From an uncultured Lachnospiraceae bacterium (GTDB taxonomy: Bacteria; Bacillota; Clostridia; Lachnospirales; Lachnospiraceae): a stretch of 15,733 nucleotides of DNA. Each line of letters starts with the position of its first letter. The stretch's first letter is position 1. The notes below the pieces were generated by a model, which was not told the origin of the DNA, did no database searches, and was given only the letters and a program-made list of their open reading frames with translations. Made by a program: the position numbers and the translations under genes. Positions 1 to 7,469 of the stretch are shown here, piece by piece. The DNA lies in the NCBI GenBank assembly GCA_937891165.1, contig CALAEX010000012.1, positions 1 through 15,733 of the forward strand, read 5' to 3'.

Positions 1-16
1 CGTACGGTTCAATGAG

Positions 17-45
17 AGGGAAATAACATATGCTGTTATTTCTCT
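17..45 (-). other. hairpin just downstream of the membrane-protein gene
   Basis: A 12-bp stem (AGGGAAATAACA paired with TGTTATTTCTCT, one G-T pair) with a 5-nt loop lies immediately past the minus-strand stop codon at 52-54. Its position suits the 3' end of the repressor/M56 operon. No T-tract follows on either strand, so a classical intrinsic terminator is not shown. It may be an mRNA-end hairpin or chance. Confidence 0.35.
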
Positions 46-51
46 ACTCTA

Positions 52-597
52 TTAGTTCTGTGTGTCATCTAGTAGGCGAAGTGATTTTGCAAAGGAAAAA
101 AGTACACAGCAAAGCCAAATAGTGAGTATGATTTGCACGATAAGTATAAGAATAGTAAGTATTTCATAGTCATTCCATGGGAATGGGAGTATAAAAAGGG
201 TGGAAACAATAGTGCGTATCGTGCGTAAGAGTAAAATATTTTGTTGTTGTGGGCAGTTTTGTTGTTTGGCGAGTTCTGCAAGGTTAGTCAGTAATTGGAA
301 GTGAAAATAAAGTGCTACAATCGAGATAAGAATACTTGGTAAATATCCAAAAGAAGATATACCAAATAAACTAAGTATCCAAAAAACGACTTCCCAAACA
401 GTTAATAAAATGCCAAAAGGCTTTAAGAGTAATGCGGATGGTACATAGGTTGCAAGGCTTGGTAGTGCAGTGAAAAATAGAAAGTAACCAAGCCAATCAG
501 GAAGTAAGTCTAGAGCACCAATCTTAAAGTGTAAGTGAATGAGGACATAGCCCCAAGCAATTTGTTTGACAGTATGACAAATATCTTTTTGTTCCAT
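52..597 (-). CDS. small polytopic membrane protein, third gene of the repressor/M56 operon
   Basis: This 181-residue protein is very hydrophobic, with about five or six membrane segments (roughly residues 14-28, 34-50, 58-80, 86-106, 124-140 and 146-170) and a short charged C-terminus. I recognise no catalytic motif and cannot assign a family. The ATG at 597 is preceded by AAGGAG (complement of 604-609) at 6-nt spacing. The gene begins 13 nt after the M56 stop codon, so it is almost certainly co-transcribed with the two upstream regulatory genes and under the same BlaI-type control. In systems of this kind the genes under repressor control are usually the effectors, so this may be an output or accessory partner of the M56 protein. 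That role is an inference; only the membrane topology and operon position are visible. Confidence 0.75.
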   Translation of the reverse strand: MEQKDICHTVKQIAWGYVLIHLHFKIGALDLLPDWLGYFLFFTALPSLATYVPSALLLKPFGILLTVWEVVFWILSLFGISSFGYLPSILISIVALYFHFQLLTNLAELAKQQNCPQQQNILLLRTIRTIVSTLFILPFPWNDYEILTILILIVQIILTIWLCCVLFSFAKSLRLLDDTQN

Positions 598-610
598 AAA
601 AATCTCCTTA

Positions 611-2575
611 TTATTGTTCTGTTTGTATGATAAAATCTTCTACGAATTCACCATCCCAATAAATATCTATATAATAGCCCCATGGAAGTTCTACAGGTAA
701 TGTTTCTATATTATAACAGGATTGAATAGACATATCTTCTATTGTATAATCTTTGTTTTCCCCAAATTGGCGATTGCCCCAATTTTGTCCATTATTACTA
801 GAGCCACTGATATTTCCTATTAATTCTGCTTGTTCTGGCCAAACGATAGTTTCAATATCTTTTACAGAATCAATTGATGTGAGATGATAGCCAAGAGAGG
901 TAGTTGGATATTGGTTTTGTAAGTTGTTTGCACAAGAATATAGGGTATAAGTTTCTAGCCTAGCTTGAGCAAAGATAGCATCTGGTTTCATTGTTTCATC
1001 AAACTGAGTTGTATTAAAAAACATAGAATTTGTTTGTGTTGTATTATTGATAATATATTGCATTTTCATGCCTTGTGTGATAGTACCAATGTCACCTGTT
1101 ATCGTAGTTTCTGTTAGAAATGGGACATCACTAAATTCAGGAGAATAAGAAATATCATGTGGTGCTTTTTCTGAGGCAATTCGTTCCCCAATTTCTTCTA
1201 CGACCCAAGCATCTTCTAACGATACTATGACTGGAATTATCGTATAGTTTTCTTGTTTAATAGATTCATTATCAACATAAGAAGTGGTTAGAATAAGCAG
1301 TGCTTTATATTGATTAGTAGTTACTTTTTCTATATTATAAATCAAATATTCTCGTTCGGAATTCCACCATGTCAAATGTTCTCCATTATCTAAGTGATAG
1401 CCAGCGGTTTGTTTTATTTTTTGTGCGAGTTCTTCTTGTTTGGAAAGAGAAGAAGCAGTTGCAATATAAATTCCATTTTCAAATAAGAGTCCTTTGGCAT
1501 ACGTGTCTAATGCACCAGCAAGTGTAGTACAACGGTTAATTCGAGTCATTGCCATAGAGACAAAAAGGTCTTTGTCAGAGCTAGGATGAAAGTAATTTGT
1601 ATTATAAGTACAAGCTGTTCCAAGGATGGAAGGACAGGCAAGTATCAAAAGAATACAAACGGAAACTAAAGCCATGCCTTTTGGATATTTTTTAAATCGT
1701 ACAATCGCAGTAATACGGCGAGAGATATTTTTTCCACCATTGGAAATCGAAGTTGTACCAATGGCTCTAGCATAGGTGTCATTTGCCATAGCAAGTAAAA
1801 TAGTTCCATAGGCACGACGTTCTTCACCTTCTAAACGTTCTAATACTCTTTGGTCACATAAAGCTTCCATATCATTTTCAATGCGACGGACAATAAAATA
1901 TAAGAAAGGATTGCACCAATGAAGGGAACGCAGTACGCACCAACCAATATTTTGTAAGGAATCTAAATATGTTACATGAAGCAGTTCATGTAAGATAATC
2001 TTGTCATCTAATTCTTTTTCATCGGGAATAACAAGAATAGGTCGAATCACACCACAGACAAAAGCAGAAGATAATCCTTTTATTGCAATGACACGACAAG
2101 GAGATAGTTGATATTTTTGGCAAACGTCTTGCAATTGTTGTTGAAATTGTTCCTTTACAGGTATGCCTTTTCGTAGGAGAAGACGTAGACGCAAATAGGA
2201 AATAGCATACCAAATAAGAGAAACAATAACTCCTATTGTATAAAGGATGAATAGCCAATCGGTTATGCTTTCTGGTTTTGCTTGGATAATTGGAATATTG
2301 TGTTGTAGTGTAATTGGTTCGTATGGTTTTATGTAGACAGAAGAGAGTGTTTGTTCTATTTTTGTTTTTAATGTTTCCATCATAATTGGCATAGGAAGGA
2401 AAATTTGTCGTTGCATTGTAACAGGAAAGACAATTCGTAAGGCTAAAATTATCCAAATGGCGTATTGCCAACGAGGAGACAGTTTATCTTCAAACAGTTT
2501 TTTTAATAGTAAAATAAAAAGAGAGACAAAAGAAACAGAAATTGTCTGTAAAAGAAAGCCCCAAATTGTTGTCAT
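611..2575 (-). CDS. BlaR1/MecR1-like M56 family membrane metallopeptidase (signal transducer)
   Basis: This is a 654-residue integral membrane zinc peptidase of the M56 family. Membrane segments lie near residues 4-24, 38-53, 107-128 and 299-318. The zinc site is HELLH at 196-200, with a downstream NDMEALCDQRVL block (E237, D241) typical of the family. The N-terminal SPRWQYAIWIILALR segment is also characteristic. In BlaR1, ligand binding outside the cell activates the cytoplasmic protease, which leads to cleavage of the BlaI repressor. Here the ~325-residue C-terminal extracytoplasmic region lacks an ordered SxxK/SxN/KTG set, so it is probably not a beta-lactam sensor and its ligand is unknown. 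The ATG at 2575 has GGAGGT (complement of 2583-2588) 7 nt upstream and follows the repressor stop by 3 nt, indicating tight coupling. The family is secure; the signal is not known. Confidence 0.9.
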   Translation of the reverse strand: MTTIWGFLLQTISVSFVSLFILLLKKLFEDKLSPRWQYAIWIILALRIVFPVTMQRQIFLPMPIMMETLKTKIEQTLSSVYIKPYEPITLQHNIPIIQAKPESITDWLFILYTIGVIVSLIWYAISYLRLRLLLRKGIPVKEQFQQQLQDVCQKYQLSPCRVIAIKGLSSAFVCGVIRPILVIPDEKELDDKIILHELLHVTYLDSLQNIGWCVLRSLHWCNPFLYFIVRRIENDMEALCDQRVLERLEGEERRAYGTILLAMANDTYARAIGTTSISNGGKNISRRITAIVRFKKYPKGMALVSVCILLILACPSILGTACTYNTNYFHPSSDKDLFVSMAMTRINRCTTLAGALDTYAKGLLFENGIYIATASSLSKQEELAQKIKQTAGYHLDNGEHLTWWNSEREYLIYNIEKVTTNQYKALLILTTSYVDNESIKQENYTIIPVIVSLEDAWVVEEIGERIASEKAPHDISYSPEFSDVPFLTETTITGDIGTITQGMKMQYIINNTTQTNSMFFNTTQFDETMKPDAIFAQARLETYTLYSCANNLQNQYPTTSLGYHLTSIDSVKDIETIVWPEQAELIGNISGSSNNGQNWGNRQFGENKDYTIEDMSIQSCYNIETLPVELPWGYYIDIYWDGEFVEDFIIQTEQ

Positions 2576-2578
2576 GTA

Positions 2579-2938
2579 TCAGACCTCCATTTCATCCAAC
2601 ATTGTTTTTAAACGTTTAATTTCCTCTTGAGAGATAGAGGATTCTTTCAAAAAAGCAGCAATTAAGTCACCTGTAGCACCGCCATAAACTTTAGAGCACA
2701 GTTCTTCTCGTTCCCATTTAGCACAATCTTCTTTAGAAACAAGAGCAGAGTATGGTTGTTCTTTTGTGCGGTCAATATGAACAAGACCTTTTGCTTCCAT
2801 ACGAGTAAGATAAGTAAAGACAGTTTTTTTACTCCAGTGTTGGATAGGGGTTAAGGCGGTAGTTAGTTGTTTTAAAGAAACAAATCCCTTTTCCCAAAGT
2901 ACATTTAGTACGGACCATTCCGCTTCGGTTAATTTCAT
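2579..2938 (-). CDS. BlaI/MecI-family winged-helix transcriptional repressor
   Basis: This 119-residue protein has the penicillinase-repressor architecture. An N-terminal winged helix (LTEAEWSVLNVLWEKG at the start; recognition-helix region KKTVFTYLTRMEAKGLV around residues 37-53) is followed by a helical dimerisation tail. BlaI/MecI proteins bind TACAnnTGTA dyads as dimers and are inactivated by proteolysis downstream of a BlaR1-type M56 peptidase. Exactly that partner is encoded 3 nt downstream. Two perfect TACAGTTGTA sites overlap this gene's own promoter, so negative autoregulation is expected. The start at 2938 is supported by AAAGGAG (complement of 2947-2953), 8 nt upstream. No beta-lactamase or PBP gene is near, so the regulon probably concerns another envelope signal. 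Confidence 0.93.
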   Translation of the reverse strand: MKLTEAEWSVLNVLWEKGFVSLKQLTTALTPIQHWSKKTVFTYLTRMEAKGLVHIDRTKEQPYSALVSKEDCAKWEREELCSKVYGGATGDLIAAFLKESSISQEEIKRLKTMLDEMEV

Positions 2939-2946
2939 AAAGTATT

Positions 2947-2953
2947 CTCCTTT
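2947..2953 (-). promoter_or_regulatory. ribosome binding site of the blaI-like gene
   Basis: AAAGGAG on the minus strand, 8 nt before the ATG at 2938. It lies inside the outer edge of the operator dyad, so the same bases serve operator and leader. Confidence 0.8.
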
Positions 2954-2958
2954 CGTCC

Positions 2959-2968
2959 TACAGTTGTA
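2959..2968 (-). promoter_or_regulatory. BlaI-type operator, downstream copy
   Basis: TACAGTTGTA matches the established BlaI/MecI dyad core TACAnnTGTA. It lies at about the expected transcription start of the blaI-like operon. Its centre is 19 bp from the second copy, and both sit inside a larger near-perfect inverted repeat spanning 2952-2994 (outer arms TTCGTCC / GGACGAA). Confidence 0.88.
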
Positions 2969-2973
2969 AGAAT

Positions 2974-3002
2974 ATCTTACAGTTGTAGGACGAAATTGTC
3001 AA
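2974..3002 (-). promoter_or_regulatory. promoter of the blaI-blaR1-membrane protein operon
   Basis: Reading the minus strand, TTGACA (complement of 2997-3002) and TAAGAT (complement of 2974-2979) are separated by exactly 17 nt. This near-consensus sigma-A promoter is embedded in the operator dyad, so it is expected to be strong when derepressed. Confidence 0.9.
2978..2987 (-). promoter_or_regulatory. BlaI-type operator, promoter-core copy
   Basis: A second exact TACAGTTGTA, overlapping the -10 box and filling part of the -35/-10 spacer of the minus-strand promoter. Repressor bound here should block RNA polymerase directly. Two dyads with 19-bp centre spacing suggest two dimers side by side. 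Confidence 0.88.
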
Positions 3003-3042
3003 GCTATTTCATAAAAATTTAATACACGAATTTCAAGGAAAG

Positions 3043-3051
3043 TGATATAAT
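3043..3051 (+). promoter_or_regulatory. extended -10 promoter of the ABC transporter operon
   Basis: TGATATAAT is an extended -10 element (TGn plus TATAAT at 3046-3051), about 55 nt before the ATPase start. The -35 position (about 3023-3028) is poor, as is common with extended -10 promoters. The nearest BlaI operator is ~60 bp upstream and does not overlap it. Confidence 0.65.
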
Positions 3052-3105
3052 CAGAGAGATGTAATCGAAATAGAGAGAACAGATGCAAAGGAAAGGAGTC
3101 AAAGT

Positions 3106-3807
3106 ATGGCATATATTGTATTAAAAGATGTAGAAAAGGTGTATAAAACGGGAGAAATAGAAATCCATGCAGCAGATGGTATTAATTTTGAAATGGAAAA
3201 GGGAGAATTTGTTGTGATTGTAGGTCCTTCGGGAGCAGGAAAAACAACAGTATTAAATATTTTAGGTGGTATGGATAGTGCCACGAGTGGTAATGTATTA
3301 GTAGATGGAGAGGATGTCGCTACTTATAATGCAAAGGAGTTGACGAAATATCGTAGAGAAGATGTTGGATTTGTTTTCCAATTTTATAATTTAGTACAAA
3401 ATTTAACTGCATTAGAAAATGTGGAACTTGCTCAACAAATTATTAAGAATCCAAAAGATGCGGGGGAAGTATTAGAAGAAGTTGGGTTAAAGGACCGAAT
3501 GAAAAATTTTCCAGCACAGTTATCAGGTGGAGAACAGCAACGAGTATCCATTGCGAGAGCATTAGCAAAAAATCCGAAATTGCTTCTTTGTGATGAACCA
3601 ACAGGAGCTCTTGATTATCAAACGGGTAAATCTATTTTAAAATTATTGCAAGATACTTGTAGAAAAACAAATACAACCGTAGTTGTCATTACACATAATA
3701 AGGCAATTGCACCAATGGCAGATAGAGTAATTGAGATTAAAAATGGAAAAGTAGGTGCGATGAGCAAAAATGAATGTCCTGTGGATGTTGCATCAATTGA
3801 GTGGTAA
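3106..3807 (+). CDS. ABC transporter ATP-binding protein, MacB/LolD (FtsE-like) type
   Basis: This 233-residue nucleotide-binding subunit powers the FtsX-type permease encoded 21 nt downstream. All motifs are intact: Walker A GPSGAGKTT at residues 40-48, Q-loop Q92, signature LSGGEQQ at 139-145, Walker B LLLCDEP at 159-165 followed by TGALD, and H-loop H197. The TGALD sequence after Walker B is typical of the MacB/LolD/BceA class, which usually performs mechanotransmission or extrusion from the membrane rather than classical import. The ATG at 3106 has AAGGAG at 3093-3098. The extra ~15 residues after the nucleotide-binding fold (ending near IEW) look unremarkable. Cytoplasmic, and expected to function as a dimer. 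Confidence 0.95.
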   Translation: MAYIVLKDVEKVYKTGEIEIHAADGINFEMEKGEFVVIVGPSGAGKTTVLNILGGMDSATSGNVLVDGEDVATYNAKELTKYRREDVGFVFQFYNLVQNLTALENVELAQQIIKNPKDAGEVLEEVGLKDRMKNFPAQLSGGEQQRVSIARALAKNPKLLLCDEPTGALDYQTGKSILKLLQDTCRKTNTTVVVITHNKAIAPMADRVIEIKNGKVGAMSKNECPVDVASIEW

Positions 3808-3828
3808 AAGAATGAGAAAGGATTAGTG

Positions 3829-6800
3829 ATGAAAAGAGCACAAAGAACCGACTTATTTCGGGAATTGAAAAATAGTTTTAACCGTTATATTTCTATTTTA
3901 TTGATTATGGCATTAGGAGTTGCCTTTTATGCAGGGGTACGCTCTGCTGAGCCTGATATGAAAGAAACGGTGAAGGATTTTTATGATACAACAAATTATA
4001 TGGATATTCGAGTGTTAGGTACACTTGGAATGACAGAAGATGATGTGGCTGAAATTCAAAAAATAGAAGGCATAGAAACGGCAGAGGGAAGTTATCAGAC
4101 GGAATTGTTTTTAGTGTCAAAACATAGAAATTATCAGATGAGTGTGTATTCTATGACAGATACCTTAAATCAATTGCATATTACAGAAGGACGAATGCCA
4201 GTTTCTATGGAAGAGTGTTTTGTAGACGAAGCTTTTTTATTAGAAACAGGATATCAACTAGGAGATAGGATTACATTAAAAGCGGAAGAAGATACCGAAC
4301 TTTCGGATATATTGAAGCAAGATACTTTTATCATTGTAGGGTATGGAGCATTTCCTACTTATTTAACTTGGAATCGTGGTGCAGTAAGTATTGGTAGTGG
4401 TGTAGAAGATGGATTTTTGTTTCTACCAAAAGAAGCTTTTTCTATGGAAGTATTTGCTACCGTTTATGCTACGGTAGAAGGGGCAAAAGAATATAATCCT
4501 TATAGCAAAGAATACGAAAACTTGATAGAACAAGTGACAGAGAGAATAGAAGAAATTACAGATACTCGTTGTGAAATTCGTTTTCAAGAAATTACACAGC
4601 CTTATTGGGAAGATATTTATGAGGCAGAGGCTGAAATTGCAGAGGCTGAGGCAAAGATTTTAGATGGAGAGAAGGAACTTGTTGACGGTGAACAAGAGTT
4701 ATTAGATGGCGAACAAGAGATTTTAGATGGTGAAAAGGAATTAGAGGATGCCGAGAAAGAAATTGCGGATGGTGAGAAAAAGTTAGAGGATGCCGAAAAA
4801 GAAATTGCCGATGGTGAAAAAGAGTTGGCGGATGCCGAAAAAGAAATCGCAAAGGCAGAGAAAGAAATTTTAGATGGTGAAAAAGAGATTGCGGATAATG
4901 AAAAGGTATTATTAGAGGCAGAGCAAGAGATTTTAGATGGAGAAAAAGAATTAAAAAAAGCGGAACAAGAAATTGCAGATAATGAAGTAAAATTAAAAGA
5001 AGGGGAAGAAGAAATAAAAGCTGGAGAAGTACAACTTGCACAAGTACAACAGCAATTAGAAGCAGGTCGCCTAGAGTTAGAAGCAGGAAAAGTACAGTTA
5101 AGAGAGCAAGAAGAACAACTATTGCAAGCAAAGAGTGCATTAGAAGCGTATGGAATGCCATTGACAGAAGAATTGATTTTAGCAGAAGCAGAGTTAAATG
5201 CTGTGAAACAAGTATTAGAGAAAAAAGAAGCAGAACTTGTAACAGCCCAGAACCAGGTGGCAGAAGAAAAAGCAAAATTAGAAGCTGGCAAAGCAGAAAT
5301 TGCAAAAGGCAAAGCAGAGTTAGAAGCTGGTAAAGTGGAAGTAGCAAAAGCAAAACAAGAACTTTTAGAAGGTAAGGCTGAAATAGAAACAGGAAAAGCA
5401 GAACTGGAAAAAGCAAAAAAAGAGCTAGAGAAGGGTAAAAAAGAATTAGCACAGGCGAAACAAGAAGTGCTAGATGGTAGAGCAGAAATTGAAGACGCAA
5501 AGCAAGAAGTACTAGATGGTAGGGCAGAAATTGAAGATGCAAAGGTAAAATTAGAAGAAGGTAGACAAGAGTTAGAGGACGGTAAAAAGGAGTTAGAAGA
5601 AGGTAGACAAGAATTAGAAGATGGCAAAAAGGAGTTAGAGGAAGGTAGACAAGAATTAGAAGATGGTAAAAAAGAATTAGAAGATGCCAAAAAAGAGCTA
5701 GAAGAAATAGAAATGGCAGAGTGGTATGTACTAGATAGAAATACGATACAATCTTTTGTAGAATATGGTATGGATGCAGAACGTATTGGTAAAATCGGAA
5801 AAGTATTTCCGGCTGTATTTTATTTAGTAGCAGCTTTAGTTAGCTTAACCACTATGACTCGTATGATAGAAGAAGAACGAACACAAATTGGTACAATGAA
5901 AGCACTTGGTTACAGTAAAGGAGCAATTGCGACAAAGTATTTGTGTTATTCGTTATCTGCCACATTGCTTGGTGGTATTCTTGGTGTAATCGTAGGTAGC
6001 AAAGTGCTTCCATGGATTATTATAACAGCATATAAAATATTATATTCTCATATTCCAAATGAATTAACCCCAATTCAATGGGATTTATCGATTATGTCTG
6101 TTTTAATTGCGGTGATTTGTACGGTTGTAGCAACGGTAGCTTCTTGTTATAAAGAACTTTCTGCAACTCCTGCAATTTTAATGCGACCAACTGCACCAAT
6201 AGCAGGAAAAAGAGTATTTTTAGAGTATATTACGCCTCTTTGGAAACGTATGAGTTTTTCATGGAAAGCTACTTGGAGAAACTTATTCCGTTATAAAAAG
6301 CGTTTCTTTATGACGATTTTTGGTATTGGTGGCTGTATGGCGTTGCTTTTGGTTGGTTATGGATTGCAAGATTCTATTATGGCAATTGTAGATAATCAAT
6401 ATAAGAAAATTTGGACATACGATGCTTCTCTTACCATCGATGGAACAGATTTTGATGTGAAGTCTCAAGATATCAATTCTGTGATTGAAAATCAAATGTT
6501 TGTACAATTAAAGACGGTTGATGCAGAAGCAAACTCTGTAGTAAAATCAGCACAATTGTTTATTCCAGAACGCTTAAATGATTTAGAAGAGTTTTTGAAA
6601 TTACAAAGTCGTTTGACGAAAGAACGATATACATTAGAAGAAATGGGTGTTGTGATTTCTGAAAAATTATCTACGTTGTTAGATGTAGAAGTCGGAGATT
6701 CTATTGAAATTTATATTGATGATGTAAAGAAAAAATCGGTAGAGATTATAGCAATTTCAGAAAACTATATGTCTCATTATATTTATATGAGTGGAACGCA

Positions 6801-7377
6801 ATATGAGGAATTATATGGAGAATTACCAGAATATAATCAATTATATTTTCATTTAGGTGCTATGACAGAAGAACAAAAAGAAGCTTTTTCTACTAGATTT
6901 TTGACATTAGACGAAGTAAGTTCGGTCACATATGTGGATGAATTACAAGAAAATGTAGCAACTATGATAGAAAGTTTAAGCTTAGTTATTGTTGTATTGA
7001 TTGTGGCAGCAGGAATGTTAGCTTTTATTGTGCTTTATAATTTGAATAATATCAATATGATTGAACGAAGACGAGAATTGGCAACATTAAAAGTACTTGG
7101 TTTTTATGACGGGGAAGTTGGAATGTACGTGTATCGAGAAAATATTCTGTTGACTATTTTTGGAATTGTAGCAGGTGTAGTTCTTGGTATTGTATTGCAT
7201 CGTTTTGTTATTTTAACTTGTGAAATTGATATGCTTATGTTTGGACGATTTATTAGTTCCAAAAGTTATATTTATAGTATGCTTTTGACAGGGTTGTTCT
7301 CATTTCTTGTAAATTGGGGTATGTTCTTTAAGTTGAGAAAAATTGACATGGTAGAATCTTTGAAAAGTGCAGAATAG
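3829..7377 (+). CDS. FtsX-type ABC permease with a giant antiparallel coiled-coil hairpin
   Basis: This permease has 1182 residues (numbering from the ATG at 3829). A GTG codon at 3826 directly precedes the ATG, but AAAGGA at 3817-3822 places the ATG at 6-nt spacing. Order: TM1 near 21-38; an extracytoplasmic MacB-like domain; a coiled coil at 270-623; an FtsX three-helix block from ~659 (VFPAVFYLVAALVSL, then RTQIGTMKALGYSKG) to ~770; another TM near 825-845; a second extracytoplasmic domain; and a final FtsX block from ~1050 (ELATLKVLGFYDGE). The duplicated FtsX layout identifies a type VII-like permease. The coil is 24 heptads, a YGMP turn at 441-444, then 25 heptads. Family members act on peptides, lipoproteins or envelope hydrolases; the substrate here is unknown. 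The heptads recall YhgE/Pip-type proteins, but the FtsX blocks argue against calling it Pip. Confidence 0.92.
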   Translation: MKRAQRTDLFRELKNSFNRYISILLIMALGVAFYAGVRSAEPDMKETVKDFYDTTNYMDIRVLGTLGMTEDDVAEIQKIEGIETAEGSYQTELFLVSKHRNYQMSVYSMTDTLNQLHITEGRMPVSMEECFVDEAFLLETGYQLGDRITLKAEEDTELSDILKQDTFIIVGYGAFPTYLTWNRGAVSIGSGVEDGFLFLPKEAFSMEVFATVYATVEGAKEYNPYSKEYENLIEQVTERIEEITDTRCEIRFQEITQPYWEDIYEAEAEIAEAEAKILDGEKELVDGEQELLDGEQEILDGEKELEDAEKEIADGEKKLEDAEKEIADGEKELADAEKEIAKAEKEILDGEKEIADNEKVLLEAEQEILDGEKELKKAEQEIADNEVKLKEGEEEIKAGEVQLAQVQQQLEAGRLELEAGKVQLREQEEQLLQAKSALEAYGMPLTEELILAEAELNAVKQVLEKKEAELVTAQNQVAEEKAKLEAGKAEIAKGKAELEAGKVEVAKAKQELLEGKAEIETGKAELEKAKKELEKGKKELAQAKQEVLDGRAEIEDAKQEVLDGRAEIEDAKVKLEEGRQELEDGKKELEEGRQELEDGKKELEEGRQELEDGKKELEDAKKELEEIEMAEWYVLDRNTIQSFVEYGMDAERIGKIGKVFPAVFYLVAALVSLTTMTRMIEEERTQIGTMKALGYSKGAIATKYLCYSLSATLLGGILGVIVGSKVLPWIIITAYKILYSHIPNELTPIQWDLSIMSVLIAVICTVVATVASCYKELSATPAILMRPTAPIAGKRVFLEYITPLWKRMSFSWKATWRNLFRYKKRFFMTIFGIGGCMALLLVGYGLQDSIMAIVDNQYKKIWTYDASLTIDGTDFDVKSQDINSVIENQMFVQLKTVDAEANSVVKSAQLFIPERLNDLEEFLKLQSRLTKERYTLEEMGVVISEKLSTLLDVEVGDSIEIYIDDVKKKSVEIIAISENYMSHYIYMSGTQYEELYGELPEYNQLYFHLGAMTEEQKEAFSTRFLTLDEVSSVTYVDELQENVATMIESLSLVIVVLIVAAGMLAFIVLYNLNNINMIERRRELATLKVLGFYDGEVGMYVYRENILLTIFGIVAGVVLGIVLHRFVILTCEIDMLMFGRFISSKSYIYSMLLTGLFSFLVNWGMFFKLRKIDMVESLKSAE
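4636..5697 (+). repeat. 21/42-bp tandem repeat region encoding heptads
   Basis: Nearly 1.1 kb of purine-rich coding sequence is built on a 21-nt (7-codon) period, often as 42-nt pairs. Clear examples are three units at 5551-5592, 5593-5634 and 5635-5676 (encoding LEEGRQE-LEDGKKE), and two units at 5461-5502 and 5503-5544 (encoding QEVLDGR plus AEIEDAK). The repeats differ mostly at synonymous positions, indicating expansion followed by selection for protein sequence. Recombination-driven length change in whole heptads is plausible. The long reading frames on the opposite strand here are by-products of this bias. Confidence 0.9.
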
Positions 7378-7379
7378 AC

Positions 7380-7408
7380 TTGTTTTCTGTCGAAAAATGG
7401 AGTAAAAT
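7380..7408 (+). promoter_or_regulatory. possible promoter of the M18 aminopeptidase gene
   Basis: TTGTTT at 7380-7385 and TAAAAT at 7403-7408 are separated by 17 nt, directly after the permease stop codon. No intrinsic terminator is visible in the 92-nt gap before the gene, so read-through from the ABC operon is also possible. Confidence 0.45.
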
Positions 7409-7469
7409 ATAAATGCAGTTATGCGAAAAGTAGTAAAAAATTTGAAAAATAAAAGGAGAATTGTTTGCT

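Noticed and set aside
1438..1449. SLSK (SxxK-like) motif in the M56 protein's extracytoplasmic domain
   Set aside because: No KTG follows and the only SxN is in a Gly/Ser/Asn-rich loop, so a penicillin-binding active site is not supported.
3826..3828. GTG at 3826 as the permease start
   Set aside because: The adjacent ATG at 3829 has the better spacing from AAAGGA; the difference is one residue.
4592..5690. Two long minus-strand open frames (316 and 357 codons) opposite the permease coil
   Set aside because: Their low-complexity Leu/Ser/Pro-rich translations are the complement of the 21-bp heptad repeats. They have no supporting ribosome site and the plus frame is clearly coding.
4636..5697. 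Repetitive DNA considered as a possible CRISPR or satellite array
   Set aside because: Repeats are contiguous, keep a 21-nt codon-aligned period without spacers, and stay open within the permease reading frame.
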